A stretch of 64,000 nucleotides of DNA from JADJOY01 sp016713535 [NCBI: Deltaproteobacteria bacterium] (GTDB lineage: Bacteria > JADJOY01). The position numbers and the translations under genes were made by a program. The stretch lies in assembly GCA_016713535.1 (NCBI GenBank), contig JADJOY010000014.1, positions 124,001 to 188,000 on the forward strand, written 5' to 3'. Under the pieces are notes generated by a model. It ran no database searches, was not told the origin of the DNA, and saw nothing but the letters and a program-made list of their open reading frames with translations. The number at the start of each line of letters is the position of its first letter. Position 1 is the first letter of the stretch. Positions 37,231 to 47,162 of this stretch are shown here, piece by piece.

Positions 37231-37336
37231 CGCGACATTAGAGCCCAATCGGGTGAGAGAACGCGATCGGGAAAAGCACCGGGGCGTTGTAGATTGCCTC
37301 GCCCCGCCGCGCGCGCCGTCTCTCCGATCGCCTTCG

Positions 37337-39375
37337 ATGCCTCCGATCGTCCGGCCCTCGCCCCGCGAGTCGCGGCGCTCGAACCGCGTGGTGCACGTGG
37401 TGCTCGGGCTGCTCCTGCTCTTCGCGTGGCGGGTGCGGGTCGCGCACCCGGGCGTGTTCGATTTCTCGGCGGACGTGGGAGGGCGCTACCAGCGCTCGCT
37501 CGAGATCGTCGCCGGCCACGCGCGCCGCTGGTGGGGCGCGAGCTCTCGGGGCTCGCCGACCGCGGCAGCCACGGGCCTACGATGTTCTACGTCGACGCGG
37601 TGCCGTTCCTGTTCACCCGGAATCCCGCGGCCTTGCCGGCATTCCTGGCGGTGCTCCACGTCGTGGGCGTGTGGGTGGTGTGGCGGCTCGGGCTCGAGCT
37701 CGGCGGGCCGGCGGCTGGGCTGATCGCGGCGGCGCTCACCGCCGGCTCGTCGATCCTGAGCTACTGGACCCGCGATCCCATGAACCCGTCTTACCTGGCG
37801 CTCGGCACGCCGCTCATCCACTGGGCGCTGTGGCGGACGATGCGCGACGACCGCTCGCGGGCGGCGTTCGCGTTCGTGGTCGCGACGGCGTTCTTCTCGG
37901 AGTTCCATTTGCTGGTGATCGCGATCGGGCCGGTCGCGGTGGTGCTGTGGCTGGTGCTGCGGCCGCGGATCGCGTGGCGCTGGCTCGCCGCGGGCGTGGC
38001 GGTCAGCACGGTCTTCTTCGTGCCGCTCGTGGTCCACGGCGCGCGCACCGGCGACTGGGATCCGATCCTGGGCTGGGTCGACGTGCTGCTCCGCGCCGAG
38101 CTCGGTAGCGGCGGCGCGGTGTGGAAGAACGCGCTGGCGCCGCTCACGCTGCTCTATGCGCCGGCGAGCCACGAGGCGCTCCTGCCCGCGCCGCTCGACG
38201 GACCCGGAGCCGCGCTTCACCATCGCGCCGGGCTGGTGTGCGCGGCGTGGATCGCGGTGGCGCTGGTGGGACTCGCGCTGAACGGTGGCGTGGGGCTCGC
38301 GCGCGCCAGGCTGCGCGGCCACGGCGTGGTCGCGACGGCGCGCGCCGACGTGTTCCTGGTGGGGGCGCTGGTCCTCGACGCGCTCGCGCTGGCCTCGATC
38401 CGCACCGAGTTCTATCCGCGCTACGTGCTGACGGTGCTGCCGATCCCGTTCGTCGCGGCGGGTGTCGGTGTCGAGCGTGTCGCCGCGTGGCTGCGTGGGC
38501 GGGCGCGCTCGACGTGGCGGGTGGCGGCGGTGACGGCGGCGGTGGGGGTGGCCCTGGCCACGAGCGTCCAGGGCGGCGCCGTGGTGCGCCAGCTCGACGC
38601 GACCGGCGTGATGGAGAACCAGCGCCCCACCTACGCGGCGCAGCTCCGGGTCGCGACCGCGCTGGTGAGGGACCTCGGCCTCGGCGGACGCGCCGACGCG
38701 GCGCGTCGGCTGCACTCGGAGTCGGGCGCGGTCTACGGCGTGCCGGATCTGGTCGAGCATCTGGTGCGCGACACCGGTGCACAGCCCGGCACGGCGATGC
38801 CACGCGACTGGGAGGTGCGGATGGGGCGGGACGGCGACCCGCACCTCGTCGCGGCCGAGGCCGAGGCGCTCGCCAGCGCGATGCAGGTCGCGGCGCCGCC
38901 CTACGTGCTGATCGGGGATCGGCCGCGGGTGCAGAGCGATCGGATCGCGCTCCTCGCGAAGCCTTCGGAGGACCGCCCGTGGATCGCGCCTGGCTTCGAC
39001 GCGAGCGGGTGGACAGGCTGGACCGAGGACTTCTACGGCAAGGCGGCCGACGAGACCCTCGCGATTCGGGTGCCGCTCGTGTTCGACGAGAGCGACGCCG
39101 CGCATGGCCGGCGCATCACGATCTGGTCGCGTGCGTGCATCGACAAGGCGTGGCTCGACGGCCGGCTGATCCGGGACACGCCATGCCCGCGGGAGCGGCG
39201 CGTCGAGGAGGTCGACCGCGACCGGACCGACCTCTTCCTCGAGGGAGCCGCCATCCAGCCAGGCGAGCACCTGCTCGCGCTCTACGCCGTGATCCGCGAC
39301 AAGTGGTACGACCTCTCGATCTTCGACGCGCCGCTCGAAATCGGCGATACGGCCGCGAACGTGCCCGCACCGTAG
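37337..39375 (+). CDS. PMT/ArnT-like membrane glycosyltransferase with C-terminal beta-sandwich (frameshifted)
   Basis: About 679 residues. The N-terminal piece from ATG 37337 (MPPIVRPSPRE) has a membrane segment and the first-loop motif FDFSADVGGRYQRS, which carries acidic residues where GT39/GT83 enzymes have their catalytic base. The frame shifts near 37525, after which GELSGLADRGSHGPTMFYVD continues the usual loop and about nine membrane segments follow. The last 120 residues (FDASGWTGWTEDFYG, then RITIWSRACIDKAWLDG and GEHLLALYAVI) form a jelly-roll resembling sugar-binding GH2 N-domains. The gene at 5771 has the same architecture. It is divergent from the SGNH gene and likely shares its pathway. 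Confidence 0.7.
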
Positions 39376-39400
39376 GGGCGGGGTTCATCCCCTCCCGTGG
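39376..39400. terminator. GC-rich dyad between convergent genes
   Basis: GGGGCGGGG followed by TTCAT and CCCCTCCC can fold into an imperfect stem directly after the stop at 39375 and 26 bases before the convergent stop at 39426. There is no T-run on either strand, so termination is only suggested. Confidence 0.3.
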
Positions 39401-39425
39401 AGCGTCGCCAGGAGATCGGATCGCG

Positions 39426-40472
39426 TCAGCGCGCGATCCCGGGGAGACCCGCGATGGCGTCGGCGAGGAGCTCGGCGATGCGCGCGTGGCCGGCGCTGTT
39501 CGGGTGGATGGGGTCGTGGAAGTAGAGCGGGTGCTCGCTCGCCTCGAAGTCGCGCGCGGCGTCCACCAGCGTCACGCCAGGCTCTCCACCGAGCTCGCGT
39601 AGCACCGCGACGTAGGCATGGTTGGCGGGCTCGCGCGTGGGCTGCATCGTGCGCGGGTCGGGGCCCACCGGCGGCACGATCAGGATCGCCGGTGTTCCCG
39701 CGCCGCGCGCGCGCTCGACCATCGCGAGCACGTTGGCGCGGAAGTCGTCGGGAGCGACGCGTGGCGTGTTGCGCTCGGGCAACGTGTCGAACACGAAGAG
39801 CCGCGCGCGCTGGAACGCGGTCGAGCGGTAGAGCGCGCGCAGCACGCGGCCGCCGGGACCGGTCGACATGATGTGATTTCCGGCGTCGGGCGACATCATC
39901 CACGCGTCGTTCCAGCCGAAGTAGATCGTCACCACGTCGGGCGCGAGCTCGTCCTGGTAGCGGGCGAAGAGCCGGAACCCCTGGAACGACGAGTAGCTCG
40001 GCACGCCCGCGTTGACGCTGCTCCAGCGCCCACTCGCGCGCGCCTCCAGCAGCGGACCGAGCCGCGCCGCATAGGTCTCGCGCTCGGGCGTGCCGATCCC
40101 CCACGTGCACGAGTCCCCGAGGTGGAGCGCGCGGCGCTCGCCCGCCATCTTCGCCGCCACCTCCGGCCCGCGCCAGCCGTAGCCGTTGAGCCGTGTGGTC
40201 AGGTGCTCCATGTGACCGTCGTAGCCGCTCGTCGCGCCCCAGTTCACCTGCGCGTGCGGCTTGAGCCGCCACAGGAGCTCGGGATCGCCGGTCCAGTTCG
40301 TGCTGGCGTCGTCGAGGCGCAGGATCTCGCCCACGACCCAGCTCTGCTGGCCAAACTGCGCGCCCTTCGGCACCGGCGCGAAGCGCCGCGCGGCGAGCTC
40401 GATCCCCGCCAGCACGAGGGCCGCGATCGGCAGCGCGAACAGCACCCGCTTGGCGAGCGACGGCCGCTTCAT
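39426..40472 (-). CDS. SGNH/GDSL hydrolase, membrane-anchored
   Basis: A 348-residue protein with one N-terminal anchor (LFALPIAALVLAGIELAAR) and a periplasmic SGNH domain. Block I is LHLGDSCTWGIG (Ser 121), block II VNAGVPSYSS, block III YFGWNDAW and the C-terminal catalytic pair is HDPIHPNSAGH. This is the AlgX/esterase-like branch that edits acyl groups on surface polymers. It starts at ATG 40472 overlapping the stop of the upstream transferase (ATGA), so the two are translationally coupled. The clear full catalytic set suggests an active enzyme. Confidence 0.8.
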   Translation of the reverse strand: MKRPSLAKRVLFALPIAALVLAGIELAARRFAPVPKGAQFGQQSWVVGEILRLDDASTNWTGDPELLWRLKPHAQVNWGATSGYDGHMEHLTTRLNGYGWRGPEVAAKMAGERRALHLGDSCTWGIGTPERETYAARLGPLLEARASGRWSSVNAGVPSYSSFQGFRLFARYQDELAPDVVTIYFGWNDAWMMSPDAGNHIMSTGPGGRVLRALYRSTAFQRARLFVFDTLPERNTPRVAPDDFRANVLAMVERARGAGTPAILIVPPVGPDPRTMQPTREPANHAYVAVLRELGGEPGVTLVDAARDFEASEHPLYFHDPIHPNSAGHARIAELLADAIAGLPGIAR

Positions 40473-42154
40473 CGGGTGCCCGGGACGTAGGGCTCGAGCT
40501 CGAGCAGGAGCAGACGGGTGCCGTTCTTCTCGGCGTGCTCGGCGATCACCCGGCCGTGGGCGAGGATCTCGCGGAAGTTCACGTCGTCCTTCGACTCGAG
40601 GAGGTAGCGGAGGCCCTCGGCGTCGAAGTAGGCGAGGTAGCCGTCGCGGTCGATGCGAGCCTGGTAGTCGGGCGTGTTGACCAGCCCGTCGAGATTCACG
40701 ATCTGGTAGTCCGTGAAGTAGCCCAGGTGCCCGGCGTTCCAGGAGCCGACGCGCGTTCCGTCCGGAAGCACCCCGCGCCACCACCGCGCCGCGTCGATCT
40801 CGGGGTGGAGCACGTCGTGGCCGTGGACGAAGCGCGCGAGCGTCGCGCGCATCTCGGGGATCGCGCCGACCCCGAGCGCGACCGCTGCCGCGGTCGCCGC
40901 GGCCGCGACGCCTGCGCGCATCCCGCGCTCGCCCGCCAGCGCGCCGAGCGCGCCGCCCAGCCACGCCACAGCGGTGGGCACGAGGAAGAGCAGCAACACC
41001 CCCTCGACCACCCAGTGCCAGGTCCGCGGGAACGTGCCGACCATGTAGACCATGCCGGCGAAGTGGAGCGCGGTGCCGCCGATCCAGGCCCGCAGCAGCC
41101 GAGCGCCGTCTTCGCCCGCGGCGACGAGCCGGGGCCGGATCGCGACCACCAGCGCCCACGCGATCCACACCGCCGTGAACGTCATCTCGCGCGCGCCGGC
41201 GGGCTCGCTCGCGTGCGGCAGCCAGGCGCCACCCAGGACCGCCACGCCGCGCACGAAGCTGAGCCGCGTCATGTCGACGAAGAGCTTCGCGACGCCGCCC
41301 ACGGTCTTCGCGCTGAGCTGCATGTTCATCAGGCTGCCTTCCCACATCTCCTCGGCCGCCATGCGGAATGCGTTCGCCTGCCAGCGCGCCTTGATCGTGC
41401 CGCTCACCGGCAGGGGGGCGCCGATGAAGTGCTGGTTGAGCGCGGCGTAGATCCCGAGGGTGACGACCACGGGGGCGGCGAGCGCCAGCGCGTCGCCGAG
41501 GCGGTCGACGAGGCGCTTGCGCGACGCCACCAGCGGCAGCAGGCCGAACGCGGGCGCCAGCGCCACGTTGTCGAGGCGCGCCATCGCGAGCGCCGCGAGC
41601 CAGAGCCCCGGCTTCCACCACGCGGCGGCACGCTCGCCTCCGGCGCGAGTCAGTGCCGCGTGCGCGCTCGCCACGAAGCACGCGAGCAGGAACGTGTTGA
41701 GCGGCGCCTCGAGGACCACCAGGTGCTGGATGCCGGGGTGCCAGAGCCACAGGATCAGGAACAGCGCGGGCAGCGGCCGCGCCAGGAAGCGGCGGCTGGT
41801 CTGCGCCAGCACCACGCCCGCGCCGACGTGGAGCGCGGCCGCCGCCCACGCGGCGGCGTGGAGCAGCGCCTCGCGCGACGGCGAGAGCCGCGCCAGCACC
41901 GTCAGCAGCACGCACCACAGCGGCTGGTAGCCGCTCGTGGGATGGACGCCGTCGAAGGTGCTGCCGAGCCCGCGGCTCAGGTTCCAGGCGATCTGGAAGT
42001 AGTAGTAAGCGTCGTCGGGGCCATCGAAGACGAGCGCTACCGGCTCGAGATCGGCGCCCGCGGCGAGGGCGAGGCGCGCCACGCCGACCAGCACGACCGC
42101 GACCATGCACCTCGACTGCAGGCGCTCAGCGAAGGACGCGGACCTCGACTCCAT
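40469..42154 (-). CDS. Multi-pass PMT-like glycosyltransferase
   Basis: A 561-residue integral membrane protein with about ten hydrophobic segments. The first periplasmic loop reads FDGPDDAYYYFQIAWNLSRG, carrying the DD motif expected of polyprenyl-phosphate-dependent GT-C transferases (D44-D47 region), and a later loop holds GVHPTSGYQPLW. The soluble end (VGSWNAGHLGYFTDY, VNLDGLVNTPDY) is a pattern I associate with bacterial mannosyl/arabinosyl GT-C proteins. The gene overlaps the upstream gene by 29 bases and the downstream SGNH gene by four, giving a three-gene operon (transferase, transferase, hydrolase). Sugar and acceptor are unknown. Confidence 0.7.
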   Translation of the reverse strand: MESRSASFAERLQSRCMVAVVLVGVARLALAAGADLEPVALVFDGPDDAYYYFQIAWNLSRGLGSTFDGVHPTSGYQPLWCVLLTVLARLSPSREALLHAAAWAAAALHVGAGVVLAQTSRRFLARPLPALFLILWLWHPGIQHLVVLEAPLNTFLLACFVASAHAALTRAGGERAAAWWKPGLWLAALAMARLDNVALAPAFGLLPLVASRKRLVDRLGDALALAAPVVVTLGIYAALNQHFIGAPLPVSGTIKARWQANAFRMAAEEMWEGSLMNMQLSAKTVGGVAKLFVDMTRLSFVRGVAVLGGAWLPHASEPAGAREMTFTAVWIAWALVVAIRPRLVAAGEDGARLLRAWIGGTALHFAGMVYMVGTFPRTWHWVVEGVLLLFLVPTAVAWLGGALGALAGERGMRAGVAAAATAAAVALGVGAIPEMRATLARFVHGHDVLHPEIDAARWWRGVLPDGTRVGSWNAGHLGYFTDYQIVNLDGLVNTPDYQARIDRDGYLAYFDAEGLRYLLESKDDVNFREILAHGRVIAEHAEKNGTRLLLLELEPYVPGTR

Positions 42155-44107
42155 GGAGCTCGTGCGGCGGAGGATCGAGCGGGCTCGCGCTGGGCAGCGT
42201 GACGTCGAAGAGCCGGAGGTAGAGCCGCTCGACCGGGTTCCGAGCGTCCACGCGAAGGGGCAGGGGGCCTGAGGGTAGCGTGGATGGCAGCTCGATCACC
42301 ACTCGCTTCGCCCACGGTGGCACCTCGCCGGGCGCGCACGAGCGCCACGGCATCGTCTCGCTCGCGACGGCCAGCCCGTCGAGACACAGGTTGGTGTCGG
42401 CCGCGAGGAGCACGGGGGCGCCTGCGGTGTGGTCGAGGATGGCGTCGACGGTGACCGGGCCAGGTGCGCCGCGCTCGTAGGTGGCGAGCTCGTCACGGGC
42501 GAGCCCGCGGCCGTCGCGGCGCACCTCGATGTACTCGGGCGCCACGCTGGCCGTGTATACGAGGGCGCCCATGCGCGGCGCGAAGCCGTGCGCGGCGAGC
42601 GCGGTCAGGATCGGATCGGGCGACTCCGAGGGGGCGACGAGGAGCACCCGTCGCGGGTCGGCGAGGTCCGGTGGTTTCGGCAGCGCGCGCTCCGCTGCGT
42701 GGGCGAGCAGGAAGTGGATCCCGTCGAGCTCCGCGCCGCCACCCGCGAGCGCCATGCGCTCCGCGTCCCCGGCGCCGAAGCCGGTCTCGATCAGCACGTC
42801 CGCGAACGCCTGCTCGGCGCGCAGCGTGAGCTTGCCGGCGATCAGATCCCGCTCGCCGACCGCGCGCAGGTAGCCGAGGATCGTCACCTGGTTGGCGCCG
42901 ATCACGCCCAGCGTGACCAGCGCCGTCACGGCGAGTCCCAGGCTCGCCGTGGCGGGCATCGCGTGCGCGCCGCGCCCGCGCCGCAGCCGCTCGAGCGCCA
43001 TCGCGGCGAGCACGTACGGCGCAGGGAAGACGAGCGCCAGGTGGCGCGCGTAGACCTCGGTGCGCTGCAGCCACAGGAAGGCGACCGGCAGGAGCAGCCA
43101 CGCGGCGATCGAGAACCGCTTGCGGCGCGCGCGTCGTGAGCGGTCGCCCGCGGTCGCGTCCGCCGCGTCGCCGCGCGCCAGCGCGACGCCGAGCCCGCCC
43201 AGCATTGCGACCACCAGCAGCGCTCCCGCGGCGTCGATCCAGGCGGGACTCTCGACGAACGGCACCTGGGTGGTGCGGTAGCTCGCGCGCACCAGCTCGC
43301 GGATCACGGTGAGGCCGGCGCGCTCGCTCGCGTGTCCGACGCCGTGGCCGCCCGCGGCGGCGATCATCCGCGTTACGTCGGGGAAGCCGTCCCGGACCTG
43401 CGCCCACAGGAACGGCGCGCGAGCAACGCCCCCGCGGCCACGCCGCCGAGCCAGCCGCGCCATGGCACCCGAGCGCCCGCCAGCACCACGAGCAGGATCG
43501 GCACGAACACCACGCACGTGATGTGGAACTGGAGCGCCGCGGCGAGCGCCGCGCTCGCCACCACGGCCCAGCCCCACCCGCGGCCGTCGAGGAGCTCGCA
43601 GCAGGCGAGGAAGAACAGCACCGTGCAGGGCGCCAGGAACGAGTGGTCCATCATCTCCCGCGCCAGGTACCAGGGGTAGGGTGCGGTGGCGTAGAAGAGC
43701 GTGGCGATGGCGGCGGTGATCGGATCGCCGAGGTGGCGCGACACCAGCCGGTAGGTGAGCGGGATCGCGATCAGGCCATAGGCGAGGAAGCTCAGCAGGC
43801 CGCCGTGGAGCGTGCCCAGGAGCGGTCGCGTCACCGCCACCAGCGGCGCCATCAGGTAGTACTCGAGCGGGCCCAGCGTGCCCCACTCGAAGACGCCGGG
43901 ACCGATGTCGGGGCCGCGCTCGGGGAAGACGTGGTCGTCGAGGAGGGCCTCGACGGTGCCGAGGACGCGGACCTGATCGATGCAAAACGGCGCCAGCCCG
44001 AGGGCGCCGAAGCGCAGCGCTGCGGCCAGGATCAGCCCGACGCCGATCGCCTGGAGCGCGGTGCGATCTGCGGGACGATCCGCGGGTGATGGCGGCGCGG
44101 TTTCCAT
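42126..44107 (-). CDS. PMT/ArnT-like membrane glycosyltransferase (frameshifted)
   Basis: About 660 residues. It starts at ATG 44107 (METAPPSPADRP). The first loop LAPFCIDQVRVLGTVEALLDD and the following GPDIGPGVFEWGTLGPLEYY segment match the catalytic-loop region of GT-C enzymes; ten or so membrane segments follow. The frame shifts near 43415 (VAAGALLAR to RAPFLWAQVRDGFPDV). The C-terminal 250 residues are soluble and end in a beta-rich segment (GPLPLRVDARNPVERLYLRLF). It is first in an operon with the transferase at 40469 and the SGNH hydrolase at 39426. Confidence 0.65.
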
Positions 44108-44119
44108 CGCGCGCCGATC

Positions 44120-44177
44120 GTAGCGCGGGGGCTCGTCCCCCGCAGCACGCTCGGGCGGGGGGCGAGCTCCGCGCTAC
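44120..44177. repeat. Nested palindrome with G-tract hairpin, family C
   Basis: Hairpin GCGGGGG-CTCGT-CCCCCGC at 44125-44143. Outer arms GTAGCGC (44120) and GCGCTAC (about 44171) enclose it with a second inverted copy (GCGGGGGGCGAGCTCCGC). It sits between the transferase start and the end of the next minus-strand gene. Confidence 0.55.
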
Positions 44178-44196
44178 GCCGCCCGCGGCCGGACGG

Positions 44197-45159
44197 TCAG
44201 GATCCGAACATCGTCTGCCAGACGTCGGCGTAGATCGGCTCGCCGAGCGTGGTCGGTGTGTCGGAGTCGACCGCGGTGGAGTTGTGCGGCCGGCCCACGG
44301 CGAGCGCGGACTCGAGCTGGTGGGCGCCGCCGAACGGGGCCGCGGCGCTGTCGACGAGCACGCGGTCGGAGGCGCTGCCGAGCCCCAGCGACATCCAGTT
44401 GGTGGTGATGTCGGCGAAGGCCGGATCGGACTCGTGAGCGAAGCCGTAGTAGCGATTGGTGGGCGTGAGGTGGTTGGCGTCGATCCACGGCGCGGACGCG
44501 CCATCGACTGCGTCCACTGGCGCCGAGAACATCGCCACCCGGGCGACCGCGCGGACCTTGGCGATGTACGCGGCTTCGCCGCCACCCTGGGAGTGGCCGG
44601 CCACCGCGATGCGGTCGTAGCGCAGGTCGTTGCCGTTCAGGAACTGGCCCCAGTTCTCGCTGCGGTAGGTCCCATCGAGGTACTGGAGGAGCTTGGCGGT
44701 GCGGTTCACGATCGAGTTCGCGGCGTCGACCGACACCTGTGGTGCCACGTCGCTACCCTCGAAGATCTCGCGCCGTACCGGCTCGTAGCAGGCGGCATCG
44801 CCGTCGCAGAGCGTCGCGACCGACTCCGAGTTGGGGTATGCGAGCCCGATCGCGTGGTAGCCGAGCGCCGCCGCGGCGGTGAGGATCCGCTGGTAGGCGC
44901 GCGGCTGCGCGTCGGTGCCGGGAAGGAAGAGGAGCAGCCGGCCGTTCTCGACCACCGTGGTGTCGAGGAAGGTCTGGTGCGAGTCGAACGAGGACGAGAT
45001 CGCGGGGTCCGTCGACGCGGGCTCGACGACGTGGACCAGCAACGTGGGCGTCGGCGGCACGCTCTGGCTACTCGCCGAAGAGCCGCAGCCGAGGGCGGTC
45101 GCCAGGCCGGCGAGCAGGAGCACGGTGATCGCGTGGGTGGACGGGTTGCGCCGATGCAT
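44197..45159 (-). CDS. Alpha/beta-hydrolase lipoprotein
   Basis: A 320-residue protein with a lipoprotein signal (LLLAGLATALGCGSS). The hydrolase domain shows the nucleophile elbow VAGHSQGGGEAAY (GxSxG), preceded by FLPGTDAQPRAYQ as the oxyanion region. Candidate acid and histidine residues lie in PVDAVDGA and GGAHQLESAL. A cysteine pair (CDGDAACYEP) may form a disulfide. The PET-hydrolase/cutinase-like or acylglycerol branches are possible; the substrate is not clear. The gene stands alone, 89 bases downstream of the start of the transferase operon on the same strand. ATG 45159 is the only start that gives a good signal peptide. Confidence 0.75.
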   Translation of the reverse strand: MHRRNPSTHAITVLLLAGLATALGCGSSASSQSVPPTPTLLVHVVEPASTDPAISSSFDSHQTFLDTTVVENGRLLLFLPGTDAQPRAYQRILTAAAALGYHAIGLAYPNSESVATLCDGDAACYEPVRREIFEGSDVAPQVSVDAANSIVNRTAKLLQYLDGTYRSENWGQFLNGNDLRYDRIAVAGHSQGGGEAAYIAKVRAVARVAMFSAPVDAVDGASAPWIDANHLTPTNRYYGFAHESDPAFADITTNWMSLGLGSASDRVLVDSAAAPFGGAHQLESALAVGRPHNSTAVDSDTPTTLGEPIYADVWQTMFGS

Positions 45160-45434
45160 CGAGGGGACTCCGGTGTGAGAGAGGGGATCGCAGGCTCGAC
45201 GGCAGCGCGTGGGCGCTGCCACGAGGTACCCGGGGTGCGGACGTTTCGGCCGGGCCTGCACCTGCCGTCGTGCGCCGATTAGACGCCCCGAGAGGCCGGG
45301 AAATTTGCACTCGTCGCCCCGGCAGGCAAGCGGGACGGCGAGGGGCGCAGCCGGGGGCCGCTCGGCGCGTCGCCGGTGCGGTCCCGGGCGATTGGGGGTA
45401 ACCTCGGGTTGCTCATCCCCGAGGAGGTGCTGCG

Positions 45435-46007
45435 ATGGCACGACGCAACGTGGTCTCGATCCGTGACGCGCGCCGGGCTCGCGAAGCCGCGAGCAGCGGA
45501 CCGTCGTCCCGATTCACGGCCGCCGAGCTCAAGGCCATGAGCATCGGCGAGGTCCTCGAGGTGTTCCGCACCCTCGAGGCGCCCGACCTGGGCGAGATGG
45601 ACGGCGAGTTCGTCGCGACGCTCCTCGATCAGGGAGGCCCGGCGATGAACGTGATCTCGTCGTTCACCACCAACGTCCCGCGACGCTGGCTGGGGAAGGC
45701 GTTCGAGCCCGTCGACCCGAGCGAAGGTCACGGTTACAACTGGTTCCAGGGCGCCGGGCACACGGTCCGGCGCTATCGGATGAAGACGTACCTGGGCGAA
45801 TCGGCGGTCGACGCTGGCCGCTCCTACATCCTCGAGTACCGACCCTACAATTCGGGCTTCATGCGCTCGATGGTGGACGAGGTGCGGCGCGTGGCGCCGG
45901 GACTCTACGTCGGGCTCGGACGGGTGGGGTTCGGGAGCTGGATGCGGACGCGGCTCTATCCGTTCATGCTCGAGGGGCCGGTCGGACCGTACTCGGACCC
46001 GGGCTGA
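45435..46007 (+). CDS. Conserved-looking protein of unknown function
   Basis: A 190-residue cytoplasmic protein behind a strong ribosome site (GAGGAGG, 7 bases before ATG). There is no signal peptide and no membrane segment. A helical start (IGEVLEVFRTLEAPDLGEMD) is followed by a beta-rich part with WLGKAFEPV, GYNWFQGAGH, YILEYRPYNSGFM and GLYVGLGRVGFG. The compact beta-rich shape could be a lipocalin-like or GXWXG/DUF4334-type lipid-binding barrel, but I cannot confirm this. It is the only plus-strand gene in its neighbourhood and seems to be transcribed alone. Confidence 0.65.
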   Translation: MARRNVVSIRDARRAREAASSGPSSRFTAAELKAMSIGEVLEVFRTLEAPDLGEMDGEFVATLLDQGGPAMNVISSFTTNVPRRWLGKAFEPVDPSEGHGYNWFQGAGHTVRRYRMKTYLGESAVDAGRSYILEYRPYNSGFMRSMVDEVRRVAPGLYVGLGRVGFGSWMRTRLYPFMLEGPVGPYSDPG

Positions 46008-46130
46008 CGCCCCGAGCCGATCGAGGGGGCTTCCCACGGACGACGCGGCGGGCTCCGGGGCGCGCGTGATCCGTTCCCTGTGGAGGCGGCCGCTCCGTCC
46101 GGCGCGAGCGGAGGCCTGGCGTCGTGCCGA

Positions 46131-47162
46131 CTAACGGCTCGGCGCCGTCGCGGGCGCGACGGGCACGCGGTTCTGCCCCCGCCACTCGCGGGGCGTCGCC
46201 ACTCCGAGCAAGGCCGCCACGGTGGGAGCGGTGTCGAGCTGGCTCACCTCGGCCGCGATGAGCCCGTGGGGGATGCCGTCGCCCCACAGGATCCAAGGCA
46301 CCTGGCTCACCTCGGGGCGTCCCTCGCGGTGCGACCGACCGTACCCGCCGTGGTCCGCGCTGATCAGGATCGCGAGGTGGCGCGAGGTCGCCATCGACGC
46401 CGCGACCAGGAAGTCGCGCAGCGCGACGTCGAGCACGGTGAGCGCCTCGAGCTGCGGGTCGCTGCCCCAGCCGCTGCGATGGCCGACGACGTCGATGTCC
46501 GGCAGGTGGACCATGACGAAGTCGGGGTCGCGCTCACGGATGTAGGCGAGGGTGGCGTCGAGCACCTGCCGTCCGCTGCCGCCACGGCCCGGATCGCGGA
46601 GGTACTCGAAGCGCTCGCAGCCGGGTTCGCGGGCCACCAGCGCGGCGAGCTTCGCCTTTCCCACGAGGAGCGCGCAGCGCAGCCCCTCGCGAGCGCAGAC
46701 CGTGAAGATCGTCGGGCCCCGGAAGCGGCTCCACGGGCGGTAGGTGTGGGCGCTGAACCCGCTCTCCTCGGCTGGCTGGCTCGAGATCGTGACGCCGTGC
46801 GACTCGAGGGTGGAGTCGCTCAGGTCGTTGGCGAACGCGGCGACGCTGCCGTCCCGCACCAGGTCCGCGATCGTCGACGGCATGTGCCGCTCGAGCACCG
46901 TCTTGGCCAGACCGTCGAACGAGATGAGCAGGACCAGCCGCTCCGCGCTGGCGGCGCGGCGCTCGCCGTCCGGGATCGAAGGCCGGTCGATGCGGCGCGG
47001 AGCGAACGATCCCCAGAACAGCTCCTCGAACGGGTTGGGGAGCTGGATCAGCAGCCCGAACACGACCAGCCCGACGATCCACCAGGCCCGGCTGCGTCGC
47101 GCCCGCGGTGCGGCGGTGGGCTCGGCGGGCGCGACGGCGGCGAGATCGTCGGGAGGCGCCAT
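46131..47162 (-). CDS. Alkaline-phosphatase-fold phosphodiesterase, membrane-anchored
   Basis: A 343-residue protein with one N-terminal membrane segment (WWIVGLVVFGLLIQLP) and a periplasmic type I phosphodiesterase/nucleotide pyrophosphatase domain. Metal ligands are suggested by LLISFDGLAK, DIDVVGHRSGWGS (Asp and His) and ISADHGGYGRSH (Asp-His). The nucleophile region DSTLESHGVTISSQ has Thr or Ser and no cysteine, so this is not a formylglycine sulfatase. It would cleave phosphodiester or phosphonate bonds, for example on a glycan substituent or lipid head group. The start ATG 47162 shares one base with the stop of the upstream gene (TGATG). It is third in a unit with a SUMF protein and a PEP-utilising enzyme. 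Confidence 0.75.
   Translation of the reverse strand: MAPPDDLAAVAPAEPTAAPRARRSRAWWIVGLVVFGLLIQLPNPFEELFWGSFAPRRIDRPSIPDGERRAASAERLVLLISFDGLAKTVLERHMPSTIADLVRDGSVAAFANDLSDSTLESHGVTISSQPAEESGFSAHTYRPWSRFRGPTIFTVCAREGLRCALLVGKAKLAALVAREPGCERFEYLRDPGRGGSGRQVLDATLAYIRERDPDFVMVHLPDIDVVGHRSGWGSDPQLEALTVLDVALRDFLVAASMATSRHLAILISADHGGYGRSHREGRPEVSQVPWILWGDGIPHGLIAAEVSQLDTAPTVAALLGVATPREWRGQNRVPVAPATAPSR

Noticed and set aside
37486-39270. A 594-residue minus-strand open frame, and a similar plus-strand one at 40535-42202
   Set aside because: Both mirror transmembrane genes on the other strand and have the low-complexity charged composition typical of GC-rich shadow frames.
39376-39425. Classical rho-independent terminator
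   Set aside because: The hairpin lacks a T-run on both strands, so it was kept only as a weak dyad.
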